A stretch of 64,000 bases of DNA, from the NCBI RefSeq assembly GCF_001274775.1, contig NZ_LGUE01000001.1, positions 1,272,334-1,336,333 on the forward strand, given 5' to 3'. Shown here in pieces: positions 34,961-44,929 of the stretch. The position numbers and the translations under genes are program-made. The notes below the pieces were generated by a model that was not told the origin of the DNA, did no database searches, and worked only from the letters and a program-made list of their open reading frames with translations. Position 1 is the first letter of the stretch. Each line of letters starts with the position of its first letter. This stretch comes from Rossellomorea marisflavi. GTDB taxonomy: Bacteria > Bacillota > Bacilli > Bacillales > Bacillaceae_B.

Positions 34961-37039
34961 TTACTTTTGTTCTTCTTCCTTGTAATCACAATTGACACAT
35001 TGGATCTGATTTCCTTTTTTAAGCTTCTTCTCCACGAGCATTTCGGAACATTTCGGACATTTCCGCTCAATCGGCTTATCCCAGGAAAGGAAGTCACACT
35101 CAGGATATTGGTCACATCCGTAGAAGATTCGCTTCTTCTTGCTCTTCCTCTCGATGATATTCCCTTTTTCACACTTTGGACATTTCACGCCGATTTCCTT
35201 GACGATCGGCTTTGTGTTCCGGCAGTCAGGGAAATTGCTGCACGCCATGAACTTCCCGTAGCGTCCCATCTTGAATACCATCGGGTGACCGCACTCTTCG
35301 CAGTCTTCCCCGGCCGGTTCATCCCGGATCTCGACTTTTTCCATTTCATTCTCGGCGATTTCAAGATGCTTCTCAAAATCTTTATAGAAATGCTCGATGA
35401 TTTTTTCCCATTTTTCATTGCCTTCTTCTATATTATCCAGGCTTTTTTCCATATTCGCGGTAAATTCAACATCGATGATATCGGGGAAGAATTCCCGCAC
35501 GAGTTCAAGGACGATCTCCCCAAGTTCGGTAGGGATGAACCGCTTATTATCCAGGGATACATATCCCCTTCTCTGGATGGTATCCAAGGTCGGTGCATAC
35601 GTGGAAGGACGACCGATCCCCAATTCTTCAAGGGTCTTGACGAGCCTTGCTTCTGTGTATCTTGGAGGTGGCTGGGTGAAATGCTGATTCGGGTCGATGG
35701 CTTCAGAAGTCACTTTATCTCCTTCTTTAAGAGCGGGAAGGATATTATCTTTCTCTTCCTTCTGGTCATCCGATCCTTCTACGTAAACCTTCATGAATCC
35801 TGGGAACTTTACCTTGGAACCCGTCGCCCTGAAGAATACTCCACCATTGACGAGGTCTACACTCATTGTATCCATGACGGCAGGTGCCATCTCGCTTGAT
35901 ATGAATCGCTCCCAGATCAGCTTGTAAAGGCGGTGCTGATCCCGTGAGAGGAATTCCTTCACCGATGAGGGGTCCCTCAGGGTGCTGGTCGGACGGATTG
36001 CTTCATGGGCATCTTGGGCTTTCTGTTGCTTTTTATCCTTACGAGGGCTGGTTTTGAGGAACTCTTCCCCATATTTACCCGTGATGTACTCACCGGCCTC
36101 TTTTTGAGCAACTTCAGAGATCCTGGTCGAATCGGTTCTCATATAGGTGATGAAACCGACTGTTCCTTCTTTGCCACCCATCTCGATTCCTTCATAGAGC
36201 TGCTGGGCGAGCATCATGGTCTTCTTTGCCCTGAAGTTGAGTTTACGAGCTGCTTCCTGTTGGAGGGAAGAAGTAGTGAATGGAGGAGCGGGATTACGCT
36301 TTCGTTCCTTCTTCGTCACCTTATCAACAGAGAACGACTTCCCTTTCATCTGTGAAAGGACTTCTTTCACTTCGTCTTCATTCTTCAGTTCCACTTTCTT
36401 ACCATCGATTCCGTAGAATGCTGCCGAGAAAATATCTTTCCCTTTTTTGAACTGAGCATCGATGGACCAGTATTCTTCAGGAGTAAACTCTTTGATCTCA
36501 TTTTCCCTGTCGATGATCAATCGGACCGCAACTGACTGTACGCGCCCTGCGCTCAGCCCCTTCTTCACTTTTTTCCATAGGAGCGGGCTGATATTGTACC
36601 CGACGAGTCGGTCGAGGATTCTCCTTGCTTGCTGCGCATCGACCAGGTCCATATTGATGGCTCTCGGGTGCTTGAATGATTCCTTGATGGCATCCTTCGT
36701 GATTTCATTGAATACTACCCGGCAATCTGATGCGACATCAAGGTCCAGACTATGGGCGAGGTGCCAAGCTATGGCTTCCCCCTCCCTGTCGGGGTCAGCC
36801 GCGAGATAGATTTTCTTCACTTTTTTTGCGGCTGTTTTCAGTTCTTTCAACACGGGGCCTTTCCCGCGGATTGTAATATATTTCGGTTCGAATTCATTTT
36901 CAACGTCAACACCCATCTGGGACTTCGGCAAATCCCTGATATGCCCCATGGATGCACGTACTTTATATTTTTTTCCTAAGTAACGCTCAATTGTTTTTGC
37001 CTTCGCTGGCGATTCTACGATTACCAAATAATCTGCCAT
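34961..37039 (-). CDS. topA: DNA topoisomerase I
   Basis: Type IA enzyme relaxing negative supercoils behind polymerases. Domains over 692 residues: TOPRIM with [16 protein letters not shown] (about 6-21) and [12 protein letters not shown] (about 82-93); catalytic core with the active-site Tyr in [12 protein letters not shown] (about 300). The C-terminus has three zinc-ribbon repeats (CEECGHPM to [15 protein letters not shown] to CDQYPEC; CPKCSEM to CVNCD). The start has GGAGG seven bases upstream. Preceded by dprA and followed by a terminator instead of the usual trmFO. Confidence 0.97.
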   Translation of the reverse strand: MADYLVIVESPAKAKTIERYLGKKYKVRASMGHIRDLPKSQMGVDVENEFEPKYITIRGKGPVLKELKTAAKKVKKIYLAADPDREGEAIAWHLAHSLDLDVASDCRVVFNEITKDAIKESFKHPRAINMDLVDAQQARRILDRLVGYNISPLLWKKVKKGLSAGRVQSVAVRLIIDRENEIKEFTPEEYWSIDAQFKKGKDIFSAAFYGIDGKKVELKNEDEVKEVLSQMKGKSFSVDKVTKKERKRNPAPPFTTSSLQQEAARKLNFRAKKTMMLAQQLYEGIEMGGKEGTVGFITYMRTDSTRISEVAQKEAGEYITGKYGEEFLKTSPRKDKKQQKAQDAHEAIRPTSTLRDPSSVKEFLSRDQHRLYKLIWERFISSEMAPAVMDTMSVDLVNGGVFFRATGSKVKFPGFMKVYVEGSDDQKEEKDNILPALKEGDKVTSEAIDPNQHFTQPPPRYTEARLVKTLEELGIGRPSTYAPTLDTIQRRGYVSLDNKRFIPTELGEIVLELVREFFPDIIDVEFTANMEKSLDNIEEGNEKWEKIIEHFYKDFEKHLEIAENEMEKVEIRDEPAGEDCEECGHPMVFKMGRYGKFMACSNFPDCRNTKPIVKEIGVKCPKCEKGNIIERKSKKKRIFYGCDQYPECDFLSWDKPIERKCPKCSEMLVEKKLKKGNQIQCVNCDYKEEEQK

Positions 37040-37207
37040 TCATGGGCCTCCTTAAAGAGGAAAATGATCCTTTTTCAATCTTAATTCCCTTAATCTCCCT
37101 CCATCATACAAGTGAGGGAAACGTTTTCAGCAATTGTTGCAAAGCTGGAACGGGGATCCGATTTCTTCATTATGTCTCTCTTCTATTGTTTTTGATACCT
37201 GATGCAA

Positions 37208-37236
37208 AATGTATAACAGTTTCATCATAAATGCAA
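37208..37236 (-). promoter_or_regulatory. Candidate SigA promoter of topA
   Basis: TTGCAT, a 17-base spacer and TACATT on the minus strand in the 249-base gap between dprA and topA. Moderate match only. The rest of the gap shows no gene or terminator that I trust. Confidence 0.4.
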
Positions 37237-37288
37237 CCATTTTGTACAAAAACCTGTTAAATCATCGCACCGAAGGGTCCCCTCATCA

Positions 37289-38161
37289 TCACATACTTGC
37301 CATTTCTACAAGAATATCTTCAGCTGAAACCACCATTTTGGCACCCTCCTGGATGAGGGTGTTCGTCCCTTCCGACATGGGTGCGAATAGGGGACCGGGG
37401 ATGCAGAATACATCTCTCCCTTCGTTCAGTGCATAGTCTGCCGTAATATAAGTACCACTCTTCCGCTGTGCCTCCGTCACCAATACGGCATGGCTCAAGC
37501 CGCTGATGATCCGATTTCGTAATGGGAACTGCCATTTTTCAGGTCTTGTATGGGGAGGAAATTCACTGATCATGAGATGGTGATCCATCATATGATTCGC
37601 TAGGGGCACATTTTCTTTCGGATAAATATGGTCGAACCCCCCTGCAATGACTCCGATGGTTTTTCCACCGCTTCGGATTGATGTTTCATGAGCAATCGTA
37701 TCGGCACCCCGGGCAAGACCGGATATGATCGTCACGCGGTGTTGAGTAAGGGATGGGATGAGATGGGAGAGGACTTTTCCAGTGTAGGGTGTGCACTTTC
37801 TAGCCCCGATGACAGCTAGTTTCATAGGAGTGTGCAGGAGTTCGGTATTTCCCTTACAGAATAGGAGCAGGGGCGGATCATAGACTTCCTTGAGCAGATC
37901 AGGATACCCTTCATCGGCAATCGTGCACCACTTTATCCCTTTATCTGCATAGTACAGTTTTAGTCTGGTAAAAGGGATGGAATGAAATTCTTTATGGAGT
38001 TTAGATGCTTTTTCAATGGGGATGGAGAGTATAAGTTGGAGTGCGGAAATGTGGGGGAGGACTGGTGAATGGGCTTGCAGGGATGAAATCAGCTTCAATT
38101 TTCGTGAGGTGCCGATCTCTCGGCAATGAGACAAGCGGAATATTGCTTCACGTATATCCAG
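37289..38161 (-). CDS. dprA: DNA-processing protein DprA (Smf)
   Basis: Loads RecA on incoming single-stranded DNA during natural transformation. The Rossmann-like core is clear: KLAVIGARKCTPYTGKVL (about 114-131), SGLARGADTIAHETSIRSGGKTIGVIAGG (key SGxARGxDxxAHxxAL-like motif) and the downstream FPLRNRIISGLS and SGTYITADYAL motifs. A conventional start (TTG 38134) would cut the N-terminus and has no ribosome site. A CTG at 38161, eight bases after AAAGGAGG, restores the family N-terminus MDIREAIFRLSH, so I extend to it. No ATG, GTG or TTG lies in frame between. Length is then 290 residues. Lies between sucD and topA as in B. subtilis. Confidence 0.88.
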   Translation of the reverse strand: MDIREAIFRLSHCREIGTSRKLKLISSLQAHSPVLPHISALQLILSIPIEKASKLHKEFHSIPFTRLKLYYADKGIKWCTIADEGYPDLLKEVYDPPLLLFCKGNTELLHTPMKLAVIGARKCTPYTGKVLSHLIPSLTQHRVTIISGLARGADTIAHETSIRSGGKTIGVIAGGFDHIYPKENVPLANHMMDHHLMISEFPPHTRPEKWQFPLRNRIISGLSHAVLVTEAQRKSGTYITADYALNEGRDVFCIPGPLFAPMSEGTNTLIQEGAKMVVSAEDILVEMASM

Positions 38162-38187
38162 TGAAAGGACCTCCTTTGATAGGTAAG

Positions 38188-38216
38188 GTAAAAAGGGCTG
38201 AGTCCATCAGCCCTTT
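38188..38216 (-). terminator. Intrinsic terminator after sucD
   Basis: GGGCTGA pairs with TCAGCCC around a five-base loop, followed by five T on the minus strand, seven bases after the sucD stop. It isolates sucCD from dprA. Confidence 0.9.
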
Positions 38217-38223
38217 CCCTTGA

Positions 38224-39126
38224 TTAATGAGTTTTACATTTATCGTAAATGCCTTTGTCCTTCAGTACGGATATGAGGGTTTCACCCATCTCGGAAGGAG
38301 TCGGCGACACTTCAATCCCGCACTCATTCATGACGCGGATCTTTTCGTCAGCTGTCCCTTTACCACCTGAAATGATTGCCCCTGCATGTCCCATACGCTT
38401 TCCTGGAGGTGCAGTGCGTCCACCGATGAATCCGACGACCGGCTTGGTCATATTCGCCTTGACCCACTCAGCCGCTTCTTCTTCTGCCGTTCCACCAATC
38501 TCACCGATCATGATGACAGCATACGTTTCTTCGTCTTCATTGAAGGCTTTCAACACATCGATGAAGTCCGTTCCATTGACGGGGTCTCCTCCGATACCGA
38601 CTGCCGTCGTCTGACCGATTCCGGCCTGTGACAGCTGATGAACCGCCTCATACGTCAATGTACCGGAGCGGGAAACCACACCGACGTGACCTTTTGTATG
38701 GATATATCCAGGCATGATACCGATCTTGCATTCATCCGGAGTGATGACACCAGGACAGTTAGGGCCGACAAGACGGGTCTTCTTGCCTTCCATATAACGT
38801 TTCACCTTCACCATATCAAGTACCGGGATATGCTCTGTGATACAGATGGCAAGATCCAGTTCAGCATCGACCGCTTCGAGGATCGCATCCGCCGCGAACG
38901 GGGCAGGAACATAAATGACAGAAGCATTGGCGTTGGTTGCCTTTTTCGCTTCTTCGACTGTATTGAATACAGGCACGCCTTCTACTTCTGTTCCGCCTTT
39001 ACCAGGAGTCACACCAGCTACGATCTGAGTACCGTACTCAAGCATTTGCTTCGTGTGGAAAAGCGCTGTTGAACCGGTAATTCCCTGTACGATTACTTTT
39101 GTATCTTTATTAATAAATACGCTCAT
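38224..39126 (-). CDS. sucD: Succinyl-CoA ligase (ADP-forming) alpha subunit
   Basis: TCA-cycle enzyme making succinate and ATP from succinyl-CoA. The 300-residue protein has the N-terminal CoA-binding fold ([19 protein letters not shown]), the [20 protein letters not shown] region (key residues GPNCPG, about 122-127) and the phosphohistidine loop in [18 protein letters not shown] (His near 246). All are typical. GGCGGGAG precedes the ATG; 17 bases after sucC. Confidence 0.97.
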   Translation of the reverse strand: MSVFINKDTKVIVQGITGSTALFHTKQMLEYGTQIVAGVTPGKGGTEVEGVPVFNTVEEAKKATNANASVIYVPAPFAADAILEAVDAELDLAICITEHIPVLDMVKVKRYMEGKKTRLVGPNCPGVITPDECKIGIMPGYIHTKGHVGVVSRSGTLTYEAVHQLSQAGIGQTTAVGIGGDPVNGTDFIDVLKAFNEDEETYAVIMIGEIGGTAEEEAAEWVKANMTKPVVGFIGGRTAPPGKRMGHAGAIISGGKGTADEKIRVMNECGIEVSPTPSEMGETLISVLKDKGIYDKCKTH

Positions 39127-39142
39127 TTTTCTCCCGCCTTTC

Positions 39143-40303
39143 TCAGCCTACTTGCTCAACGATTTTTTGTGCGCCGTCAGCCATTGATTCGGCTGCAATG
39201 ATATTCAAGCCTGATTGATTCAGGATTTCTTTACCGAGGTCTACGTTCGTACCTTCAAGACGTACAACAAGTGGAACGTCCAGGCCGATTTGTTTCGCCG
39301 CTTCCACGACACCCGTTGCGATGACGTCACACTTCATGATTCCTCCGAAGATATTGACGAAAATCCCTTTTACGTTCTCATCGGAAAGGATGATTTTGAA
39401 GGCTTCGGTTACTTTCTCTGCCGTTGCGCCGCCCCCAACATCAAGGAAGTTGGCGGGGTCTCCACCATAGTGCTTGACGATATCCATTGTGGCCATGGCA
39501 AGTCCAGCTCCATTGACCATGCAGCCGATATTTCCATCAAGGGAGATATAGCTTAAATCATATTTTGATGCTTCGATTTCTTTTGCGTCTTCTTCTTCCA
39601 GGTCACGAAGTGCAAGGACGTCTTTATGACGATATAGAGCATTGGAATCGAAGTTGAATTTTGCATCTAGCGCCATCACATTGCCATCACCCGTAACAAC
39701 CAGAGGGTTGATTTCTACAATGGAAGCGTCTTTTTCCAGGTACACCTGATAAAGCCCGAGCATGAACTTGGCTGCTTTACCGACCAGTTCCTTCGGGATA
39801 TTGATGTTGAATGCAATGCGTCTTGCCTGGAAACCAGTAAGACCCACTACCGGATCGATGTACTCTTTGAAGATTTTCTCAGGTGTTTGTTCCGCTACTT
39901 CCTCGATTTCTGTACCGCCTTCTTCAGATGCCATGAGCACGACTTGAGAAGTTGCACGATCAAGAACAAGACCGACATAATATTCTTTTTTGATGTCGCA
40001 GCCTTCTTCGATAAGTAAGCGCTTTACTTCCTTCCCTTCAGGACCTGTTTGGTGTGTCACCAACGTTTTTCCTAGAAGTTCATCGGCATATGTACGAACA
40101 TCATCCAAGCTTTTCGCTATTTTGACTCCGCCCGCTTTTCCGCGGCCGCCTGCATGGATCTGAGCTTTTACTACATACACACTTGATTCGAGTGTCTTTG
40201 CAGCTTCAACCGCTTCATCGGCAGTGAAGGCCACTTTACCGTTTGGCACGGATACCCCGTTATTTCTGAGGATTTCTTTACCTTGATATTCATGGATATT
40301 CAT
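39143..40303 (-). CDS. sucC: Succinyl-CoA ligase (ADP-forming) beta subunit
   Basis: Nucleotide-binding partner of SucD. The 386-residue product has an N-terminal ATP-grasp domain ([17 protein letters not shown], then [18 protein letters not shown] at about 43-60) and the C-terminal flavodoxin-like ligase domain with [18 protein letters not shown] (key [11 protein letters not shown]). The frame opens nine codons earlier, but ATG 40303 has GGAGG seven bases upstream. Preceded by a good promoter with an overlapping cre-like site. Confidence 0.97.
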   Translation of the reverse strand: MNIHEYQGKEILRNNGVSVPNGKVAFTADEAVEAAKTLESSVYVVKAQIHAGGRGKAGGVKIAKSLDDVRTYADELLGKTLVTHQTGPEGKEVKRLLIEEGCDIKKEYYVGLVLDRATSQVVLMASEEGGTEIEEVAEQTPEKIFKEYIDPVVGLTGFQARRIAFNINIPKELVGKAAKFMLGLYQVYLEKDASIVEINPLVVTGDGNVMALDAKFNFDSNALYRHKDVLALRDLEEEDAKEIEASKYDLSYISLDGNIGCMVNGAGLAMATMDIVKHYGGDPANFLDVGGGATAEKVTEAFKIILSDENVKGIFVNIFGGIMKCDVIATGVVEAAKQIGLDVPLVVRLEGTNVDLGKEILNQSGLNIIAAESMADGAQKIVEQVG

Positions 40304-40335
40304 TTTCCATCCTCCTATCGAACTCTTCAAAAAAT

Positions 40336-40349
40336 AGACTGCGCTTTCA
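40336..40349 (-). promoter_or_regulatory. Possible CcpA-binding (cre-like) site at the sucC promoter
   Basis: TGAAAGCGCAGTCT on the minus strand matches the cre consensus TGNAANCGNTNNCA except at two positions and begins on the last base of the -10. This placement would suit carbon catabolite repression of a TCA-cycle gene. The partial match keeps confidence low. Confidence 0.35.
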
Positions 40350-40377
40350 TTGTATAAAATGATAGATTAGATGTCTA
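40349..40377 (-). promoter_or_regulatory. SigA promoter of sucCD
   Basis: TAGACA, a 17-base spacer and TACAAT on the minus strand, about 46 bases upstream of the sucC start. Best match in the 183-base gap behind ylqH; other AT-rich -10-like sequences lie further upstream. Confidence 0.7.
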
Positions 40378-40486
40378 CCATTATACTAAAAATATTATAT
40401 TAATTTAAAAATTCCAACATTTCAAGCTAGGCAGAGACGCCTGTCGAGGAAGTGTCCTTCAAGAATATATTATACTTGAAAACCAA

Positions 40487-40768
40487 TTACTTCTCTTCGC
40501 GGAATGATTTATCCACGCGATAAATGAAGGCGAACACCTCGGCAACCGCCCCGTAAAGCTCCTCAGGTATCGACTCATTGATATCAAGCTCTCCCAAGAG
40601 ACCTACCAGCGTTTCATCCTCCTGGACAGGGATGTCATGCTCTTCAGCCCTCCTGAGGATCTCTTCAGCAATCAGGCCCTTCCCCTTGGCCATGACACGG
40701 GGAGACCCATCCATAGTACGGTCATATCCAAGCGCTACTGCCGATTTACGCTTTTGTTCCCTGCTCAT
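40487..40768 (-). CDS. ylqH: YlqH, FlhB cytoplasmic-domain-like protein
   Basis: The 93-residue protein resembles only the C-terminal cytoplasmic domain of FlhB/YscU export switch proteins: SAVALGYDRTMDGSPRVMAKGKGLIAEEILRRAEEHDIPV matches the segment after the FlhB cleavage site (key AVALxYD--------V-AKG-----ERI---A), and it ends with AEVFAFIYRVD. It has no membrane part and no NPTH site. Such FlhB-C paralogues (FlhX in other bacteria) can partly substitute for the cleaved FlhB fragment. Its ATG overlaps the ylqG stop by four bases, so the two proteins probably act together. Not a degraded flhB: the frame is intact and the position conserved. Confidence 0.88.
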   Translation of the reverse strand: MSREQKRKSAVALGYDRTMDGSPRVMAKGKGLIAEEILRRAEEHDIPVQEDETLVGLLGELDINESIPEELYGAVAEVFAFIYRVDKSFREEK

Positions 40769-42426
40769 ATGCGGATATCCACTCCTTTGTGCACGCCTGG
40801 GTGCTGATCGGTCACGCTTGCAGGTCCCGGACGTGATTCCGGGACTTTGAAGAGTATGGAGGAGAATGTATAACCGTTCTCTTCAATTCCTTTTTTAAGG
40901 GCAGGCAGGAATTCGCGGGCAAGATCCTTTATATTCGGATGCTCATTCCATACGACGATTTGCAGGACCCCCTGCTGAATCTGCAGGTCGACAATGGTCT
41001 CGTCCAAATGACCGAGATGAAGGTAGAACATCACTCTGCATTGGCTGCTGTCGATCATGCCATCATCGGTTTTCTTCCCGCTCCACTGGATGGTCACATC
41101 GGTCTGGCCCGCTGCGTGATAGAGGGGGATCTGATGGACAATGGTGAGAAAACCGGACTGATCCTGTGACATGAGGGCAGGATGATTCATTTTCAAGACG
41201 ATTTCATCGGCACTTTCCCTAATGGCAGCCACCGGATGCCCCTGACTGAGCTGAATCAGCTGCCGCTTGGCTGAATCCACGAAGGGATCGGTTTCATAAT
41301 TCAACCCGAGGGATGAGACTGCCCTTTTAAGCAGCTGTGAAATGTCCCGGCCATGAATGGCATCTTTCAGTTCATCAAGCACGATGGTCCGGAGCTGTGA
41401 ATGGAGCGAATCTTTGTTCGTCGTGCTATCATGCCCTTCAAGTTGTCCCACAGCGGTCCTAACCACTATAGGTGAATGCACAGATGAGACGAGTTCCCTT
41501 TTTGCCGTGATGAGGGCATCTATCACCCTGCGGGCAGTAACGTTCAGGTCCTCAGGCGAACGGGGGACTGACGGTTGCTTGGATACTTCACGATCTCCGG
41601 TAAGTCCGGCTTGCAGTTTGGCCAACCCTTCTTCAGCAGCTACCGCATCAGGGAAAGACTTCAGGATGGTTTTCACCAGTTCTTCCTTCCATTGACCCAT
41701 CCTGCTGTGATCGTGCAGGACACCAAGCTCCCTTAAAAGGTCAAGGGCAGCCAGCCGCTGCGGGAAAGGCTGTGCATCGTCTGCCAATATCCACAGTGCC
41801 CGGTCAGCAACCTTTCCCCCTACCAGGGTTTCAAGGGGTGCTTGAACGTTCTTCATGAGCTTCTCTGCCTCTGAAGTCGAGCCAACGGCAATCAGTTGAT
41901 TCTTCAATCCTTCAATGCCGGTCAAAAGTGTTGGTTGTTTCCCACCAGCCTCTAGGGATCTATATACTCGATCTACAAATGGGAGATGCTGTCTCTCCAT
42001 CTTCAGGATAATGTCGGGATTCAGGCGATCTCCGACTGACGTTGCAAATTCAATCATGGCCCTTGAGATCGGTACATTGAGCCGCAGGGCCTCTCCGATC
42101 AGCTCCTTGATTGGCCCTTCTCGTTTAAGTGAATAGTGAGATAGGAGGGAATCCAGGGTGTGTCCTCCCTCTCCTTTGGAGCGGTCCGTAAGAACCGAGA
42201 GACCAATTCCATTTCCGGTCTGCTTCGTCTCCACCCAGTAGCTATCCCCTGCTTTTAAGCCGGTCTGGACGCTGGCGATGAAACGATGCCCACCTGCGGA
42301 GACTTCTGCAGTTCCGTCTCCTAGCATGCGGTTGACGCGGATGAGCAGGACCCGTCCTGGTGAAAAGGTCAAGGGTTTGGGTTCTTGCCCCAGTATTTGT
42401 TCTGCCCTTCCGTGGATCCGTTCCAT
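40765..42426 (-). CDS. ylqG: YlqG, uncharacterised protein with FliK-like C-terminal pattern
   Basis: No firmly assigned function. The 553-residue soluble protein starts with a small beta-rich region (PGRVLLIRVNRMLGDGTAEVSAGG, about 23-46). A long helical, variable middle follows. The last 110 residues read like a Flg_hook (FliK C-terminal) fold: VMFYLHLGHLDETIVDLQIQ, a further strand and then helix LAREFLPALKKGIEENGYTF (key pattern hxLxxLGxhxVxhxhxxGxLxhxh). Together with the coupled FlhB-C-like YlqH this suggests a FliK/FlhB-like pair. ATG with GGGAG. Lies between rnhB and ylqH as in B. subtilis. Confidence 0.75.
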   Translation of the reverse strand: MERIHGRAEQILGQEPKPLTFSPGRVLLIRVNRMLGDGTAEVSAGGHRFIASVQTGLKAGDSYWVETKQTGNGIGLSVLTDRSKGEGGHTLDSLLSHYSLKREGPIKELIGEALRLNVPISRAMIEFATSVGDRLNPDIILKMERQHLPFVDRVYRSLEAGGKQPTLLTGIEGLKNQLIAVGSTSEAEKLMKNVQAPLETLVGGKVADRALWILADDAQPFPQRLAALDLLRELGVLHDHSRMGQWKEELVKTILKSFPDAVAAEEGLAKLQAGLTGDREVSKQPSVPRSPEDLNVTARRVIDALITAKRELVSSVHSPIVVRTAVGQLEGHDSTTNKDSLHSQLRTIVLDELKDAIHGRDISQLLKRAVSSLGLNYETDPFVDSAKRQLIQLSQGHPVAAIRESADEIVLKMNHPALMSQDQSGFLTIVHQIPLYHAAGQTDVTIQWSGKKTDDGMIDSSQCRVMFYLHLGHLDETIVDLQIQQGVLQIVVWNEHPNIKDLAREFLPALKKGIEENGYTFSSILFKVPESRPGPASVTDQHPGVHKGVDIRI

Positions 42427-42440
42427 AACATCAGCTCCCT

Positions 42441-43214
42441 TTACGTGATTCTCTCTCTAACCGGTGCAAAACTGGCTCTATGTATGGGTGTCACTCCGTA
42501 CTGATCCAACCCGCTCAAGTGATCCGCTGTCCCGTACCCCGCATTTTTTTCAAAACCATATCCAGGATAGGTGACGGCATACTCCTTCATCAGACGGTCT
42601 CTTGTCACCTTCGCGATGATGGAAGCAGCGGCAATCGAGATGCTGGTCGCATCTCCCTTGATGATGGACCTGCTCGGGTATGGTGTCGTAAGCGGCATGG
42701 CATCGATCAATAGATGATCGGGCTGTACCGAAAGTTCCCCGATCGCTGCACTCATCGCTTTTTTTGTCGCTTCATATATATTGATATCATCGATTACTTC
42801 CGGTCCGATGATACTGATACCGGTCGCGATCGACTGCTCCATGATCGTGTTGAAGAATGCTTCGCGTTTCCGCTCAGGCACCTTTTTGCTGTCCGTGAGT
42901 CCCGGGAGGTGGAAATCGTGAGGAAGGATGACAGCAGCGGCCACTACGGGCCCTGCAAGTGGTCCCCGGCCGACTTCGTCTATTCCGGCAATATGATCAT
43001 ACCCGGCGTTCCATAATTCGTTTTCATGGATGGACATGCGCGTAAACTCGGCAATCTCCTTCGCCTTTTTCTCACGGGAGGCTTCCGCACTTCTGACCAA
43101 CTGACGGACACCCTTGCGCGGGTCGAGCTTCAGTTGGTCCCAGAGGGGATCATCTTCTGCCAGTTGTTTAAGTGTTTCTTTTATCTCGGACACTGTCATA
43201 TCAATTCGTTCCAT
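42441..43214 (-). CDS. rnhB: Ribonuclease HII
   Basis: Removes misincorporated ribonucleotides and RNA from RNA-DNA hybrids. The 257-residue protein has a Bacillus-type N-terminal extension (about 1-70) and then the catalytic domain. Its acidic residues are Asp and Glu in GIDEVGRGPLAGPVV (about 77-91) and Asp in LLIDAMPL (about 166); GLTDSKK and the C-terminal HRASFAPV are also present. ATG eight bases after GAGAGG. Confidence 0.96.
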   Translation of the reverse strand: MERIDMTVSEIKETLKQLAEDDPLWDQLKLDPRKGVRQLVRSAEASREKKAKEIAEFTRMSIHENELWNAGYDHIAGIDEVGRGPLAGPVVAAAVILPHDFHLPGLTDSKKVPERKREAFFNTIMEQSIATGISIIGPEVIDDINIYEATKKAMSAAIGELSVQPDHLLIDAMPLTTPYPSRSIIKGDATSISIAAASIIAKVTRDRLMKEYAVTYPGYGFEKNAGYGTADHLSGLDQYGVTPIHRASFAPVRERIT

Positions 43215-43252
43215 CGGTTGTACCTCTCTTCTCTATATCGGTTGGATCCCGG

Positions 43253-43294
43253 CAAATTAAAGAGGCTGCAGCAGGGTCATCCCTTTTGCAGCCT
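43253..43294 (-). terminator. Intrinsic terminator after rbgA
   Basis: AGGCTGC and GCAGCCT pair, with GGG/CCC inside the loop adding a second short stem, followed by CTTTAATTT on the minus strand. The T run is imperfect, so some read-through to rnhB is likely. Confidence 0.65.
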
Positions 43295-43299
43295 GTTTA

Positions 43300-44160
43300 T
43301 CAATCTTCGACCTTGACTTCCACACGGTCGAACGTAATGGGACCGAGTTGAACGTTCCGGATGTCCCTGACGATCACTTCGGCCGTCTTATCATAGTTGA
43401 TTTCTCCTCCGGCCATGAGGCATCCCCTTCTGGCACCGATATGATTGAAGCTTTCCACCACATCTTCAGGGATTTCCTTGATCCCGTAACGAGACTCCAA
43501 TCGGTCGGGATAGGTTGCTTCCAGGAACCTGAGGGCATAGACCGCTATATCCTGCAGATTGAGGATTGTATCTTTGATGGCTCCTGTGAGGGCCAGCTTG
43601 TAGCCTACTTCCTGATCTTCGAACTTCGGCCACAGGATCCCCGGCGTATCGAGGAGCTCCAGTTCCTTGCCGACTTTGATCCACTGTTGAGCTTTGGTCA
43701 CTCCCGGTGTATTTCCGGTTTTGGCTATGTTCTTCTTGACGAGACGGTTGATGAGGGTCGACTTCCCTACATTGGGGATGCCGACGATCATCGCCCTGAT
43801 GGCCCTCGGGCGCATGCCTCTTGACTTCATGCGGTCGAATTTCGCCTTCAGGATCTCTTTTGCACCACTGACGATCGCTTGCAGCCCTTTTCCAGCCTGG
43901 GCATTGACTGCCAGGGCCATGATCCCTTGCTCTTCGAAATAGTGGATCCACTGCTTCGTTTTAGCCGGATCCGCCATGTCGGCTTTGTTTAATAGGACAA
44001 GCCTCGGCTTTTCACCGATGATCTCTTCGATCATGGGATTTCGGGATGACAGGGGGATGCGCGCGTCCACCAGTTCAATGACGATATCTACGAGTTTCAG
44101 CTTTTCCGTTACCTGTCTTCTTGCTTTTGCCATATGGCCTGGAAACCATTGAATGGTCAT
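43300..44160 (-). CDS. rbgA: Ribosome biogenesis GTPase RbgA (YlqF)
   Basis: Circularly permuted GTPase required for late 50S assembly. The 286-residue protein shows the permuted order: NKAD (G4, about 58-61) precedes [14 protein letters not shown] (G1, about 127-140), then a switch region with NTPGVT and [11 protein letters not shown] (G3, about 170-180). It begins with the conserved [17 protein letters not shown]. The C-terminal domain binds rRNA. lepB lies 26 bases upstream. Confidence 0.97.
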   Translation of the reverse strand: MTIQWFPGHMAKARRQVTEKLKLVDIVIELVDARIPLSSRNPMIEEIIGEKPRLVLLNKADMADPAKTKQWIHYFEEQGIMALAVNAQAGKGLQAIVSGAKEILKAKFDRMKSRGMRPRAIRAMIVGIPNVGKSTLINRLVKKNIAKTGNTPGVTKAQQWIKVGKELELLDTPGILWPKFEDQEVGYKLALTGAIKDTILNLQDIAVYALRFLEATYPDRLESRYGIKEIPEDVVESFNHIGARRGCLMAGGEINYDKTAEVIVRDIRNVQLGPITFDRVEVKVED

Positions 44161-44185
44161 ATGACCACCTCCAAACGTTCTTTGC

Positions 44186-44725
44186 TTATTTCACCATGCC
44201 CATGTCTTTGATCGGCCATACTACCACGCTTGTAATGCCGACCACCTCTTCAAGGGGCACTGTGCCGATATGCCGGCTGTCTTTACTGTATCTGCGGTTA
44301 TCACCCATCACGAAAATCTCTCCATCGGGAACCGTCTCTTGATCGATGATCTCGTCCAACGTGAAATCATCTGTCAGGAGGCCTTCTTGGAGCGCAACTT
44401 TACTATCTTTTAAATAAGGTTCTTCATATGCTTTCCCGTTTATATATAGGGTATCATCTTTGTATTCGATTTTATCACCGGGCAAGCCGATCACGCGCTT
44501 GATATAGTCTTTACGCTCCGGTGCATGGAACACCACGATGTCGAATCGATCGGGCGTGCCGAACTTGCTGACGATCATACGATCTCCATTATGGAGTGTA
44601 GGAGTCATTGAAAGGCCGTCCACAACGATGGGCGCGAACAAGAAATACCTGATCACGATGACCAGTATCAATGCAATGCCCAAGGCTTTCGTCCACTCCC
44701 GCCATTCACTTTTCTCCTTTTCCAT
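44186..44725 (-). CDS. lepB: Type I signal peptidase
   Basis: Cleaves signal peptides at the outer face of the membrane. The 179-residue protein is the short Gram-positive type: one membrane segment (about 14-33), catalytic Ser39 in DGLSMTPTL, Lys76 in [11 protein letters not shown], and the box [14 protein letters not shown] (about 141-154). Its position between rplS and rbgA occurs in many Bacillaceae but not, as I remember, in B. subtilis. Several signal peptidases are usual in this group, so it need not be the only one. Confidence 0.95.
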   Translation of the reverse strand: MEKEKSEWREWTKALGIALILVIVIRYFLFAPIVVDGLSMTPTLHNGDRMIVSKFGTPDRFDIVVFHAPERKDYIKRVIGLPGDKIEYKDDTLYINGKAYEEPYLKDSKVALQEGLLTDDFTLDEIIDQETVPDGEIFVMGDNRRYSKDSRHIGTVPLEEVVGITSVVVWPIKDMGMVK

Positions 44726-44763
44726 ATTCCCACCGCCTTATGTATGGATACCATCTTTTGTTC

Positions 44764-44792
44764 ATTCTACTAGAAAACCACCCTGTTCTCAT
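44764..44792 (-). promoter_or_regulatory. Weak candidate promoter of lepB
   Basis: ATGAGA, a 17-base spacer and TAGAAT on the minus strand, about 38 bases upstream of lepB and downstream of the rplS terminator. Only a partial -35 match, but a promoter is needed somewhere in this gap. Confidence 0.35.
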
Positions 44793-44884
44793 CAAAAAAG
44801 AGAGGTTTAGTTCGAAATACACAGAAAGCCGGCAACAGGAACATGCTCACCGGTCCATTTGAACGTCAGTAAGACCAAAAAAAC

Positions 44885-44917
44885 CCTAAAGAAAAGGAGC
44901 TTGTCTCCAAGCTCCTT
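44885..44917 (-). terminator. Intrinsic terminator after rplS
   Basis: AAGGAGCTTG pairs perfectly with CAAGCTCCTT around a four-base loop and is followed by TTCTTT on the minus strand, 12 bases after the rplS stop. Confidence 0.9.
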
Positions 44918-44929
44918 CTTCTTCGTTCA

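Noticed and set aside
37126..37239. Minus-strand reading frame of 37 codons (MVAFMMKLLYILHQ...) between dprA and topA
   Set aside because: It overlaps the candidate topA promoter and lacks a well-spaced ribosome site; no resemblance to a known leader peptide.
40487..40768. ylqH as a truncated flhB pseudogene
   Set aside because: The frame is intact, coupled to ylqG, and occurs at the same position in B. subtilis, so it is a functional paralogue of the FlhB cytoplasmic domain.
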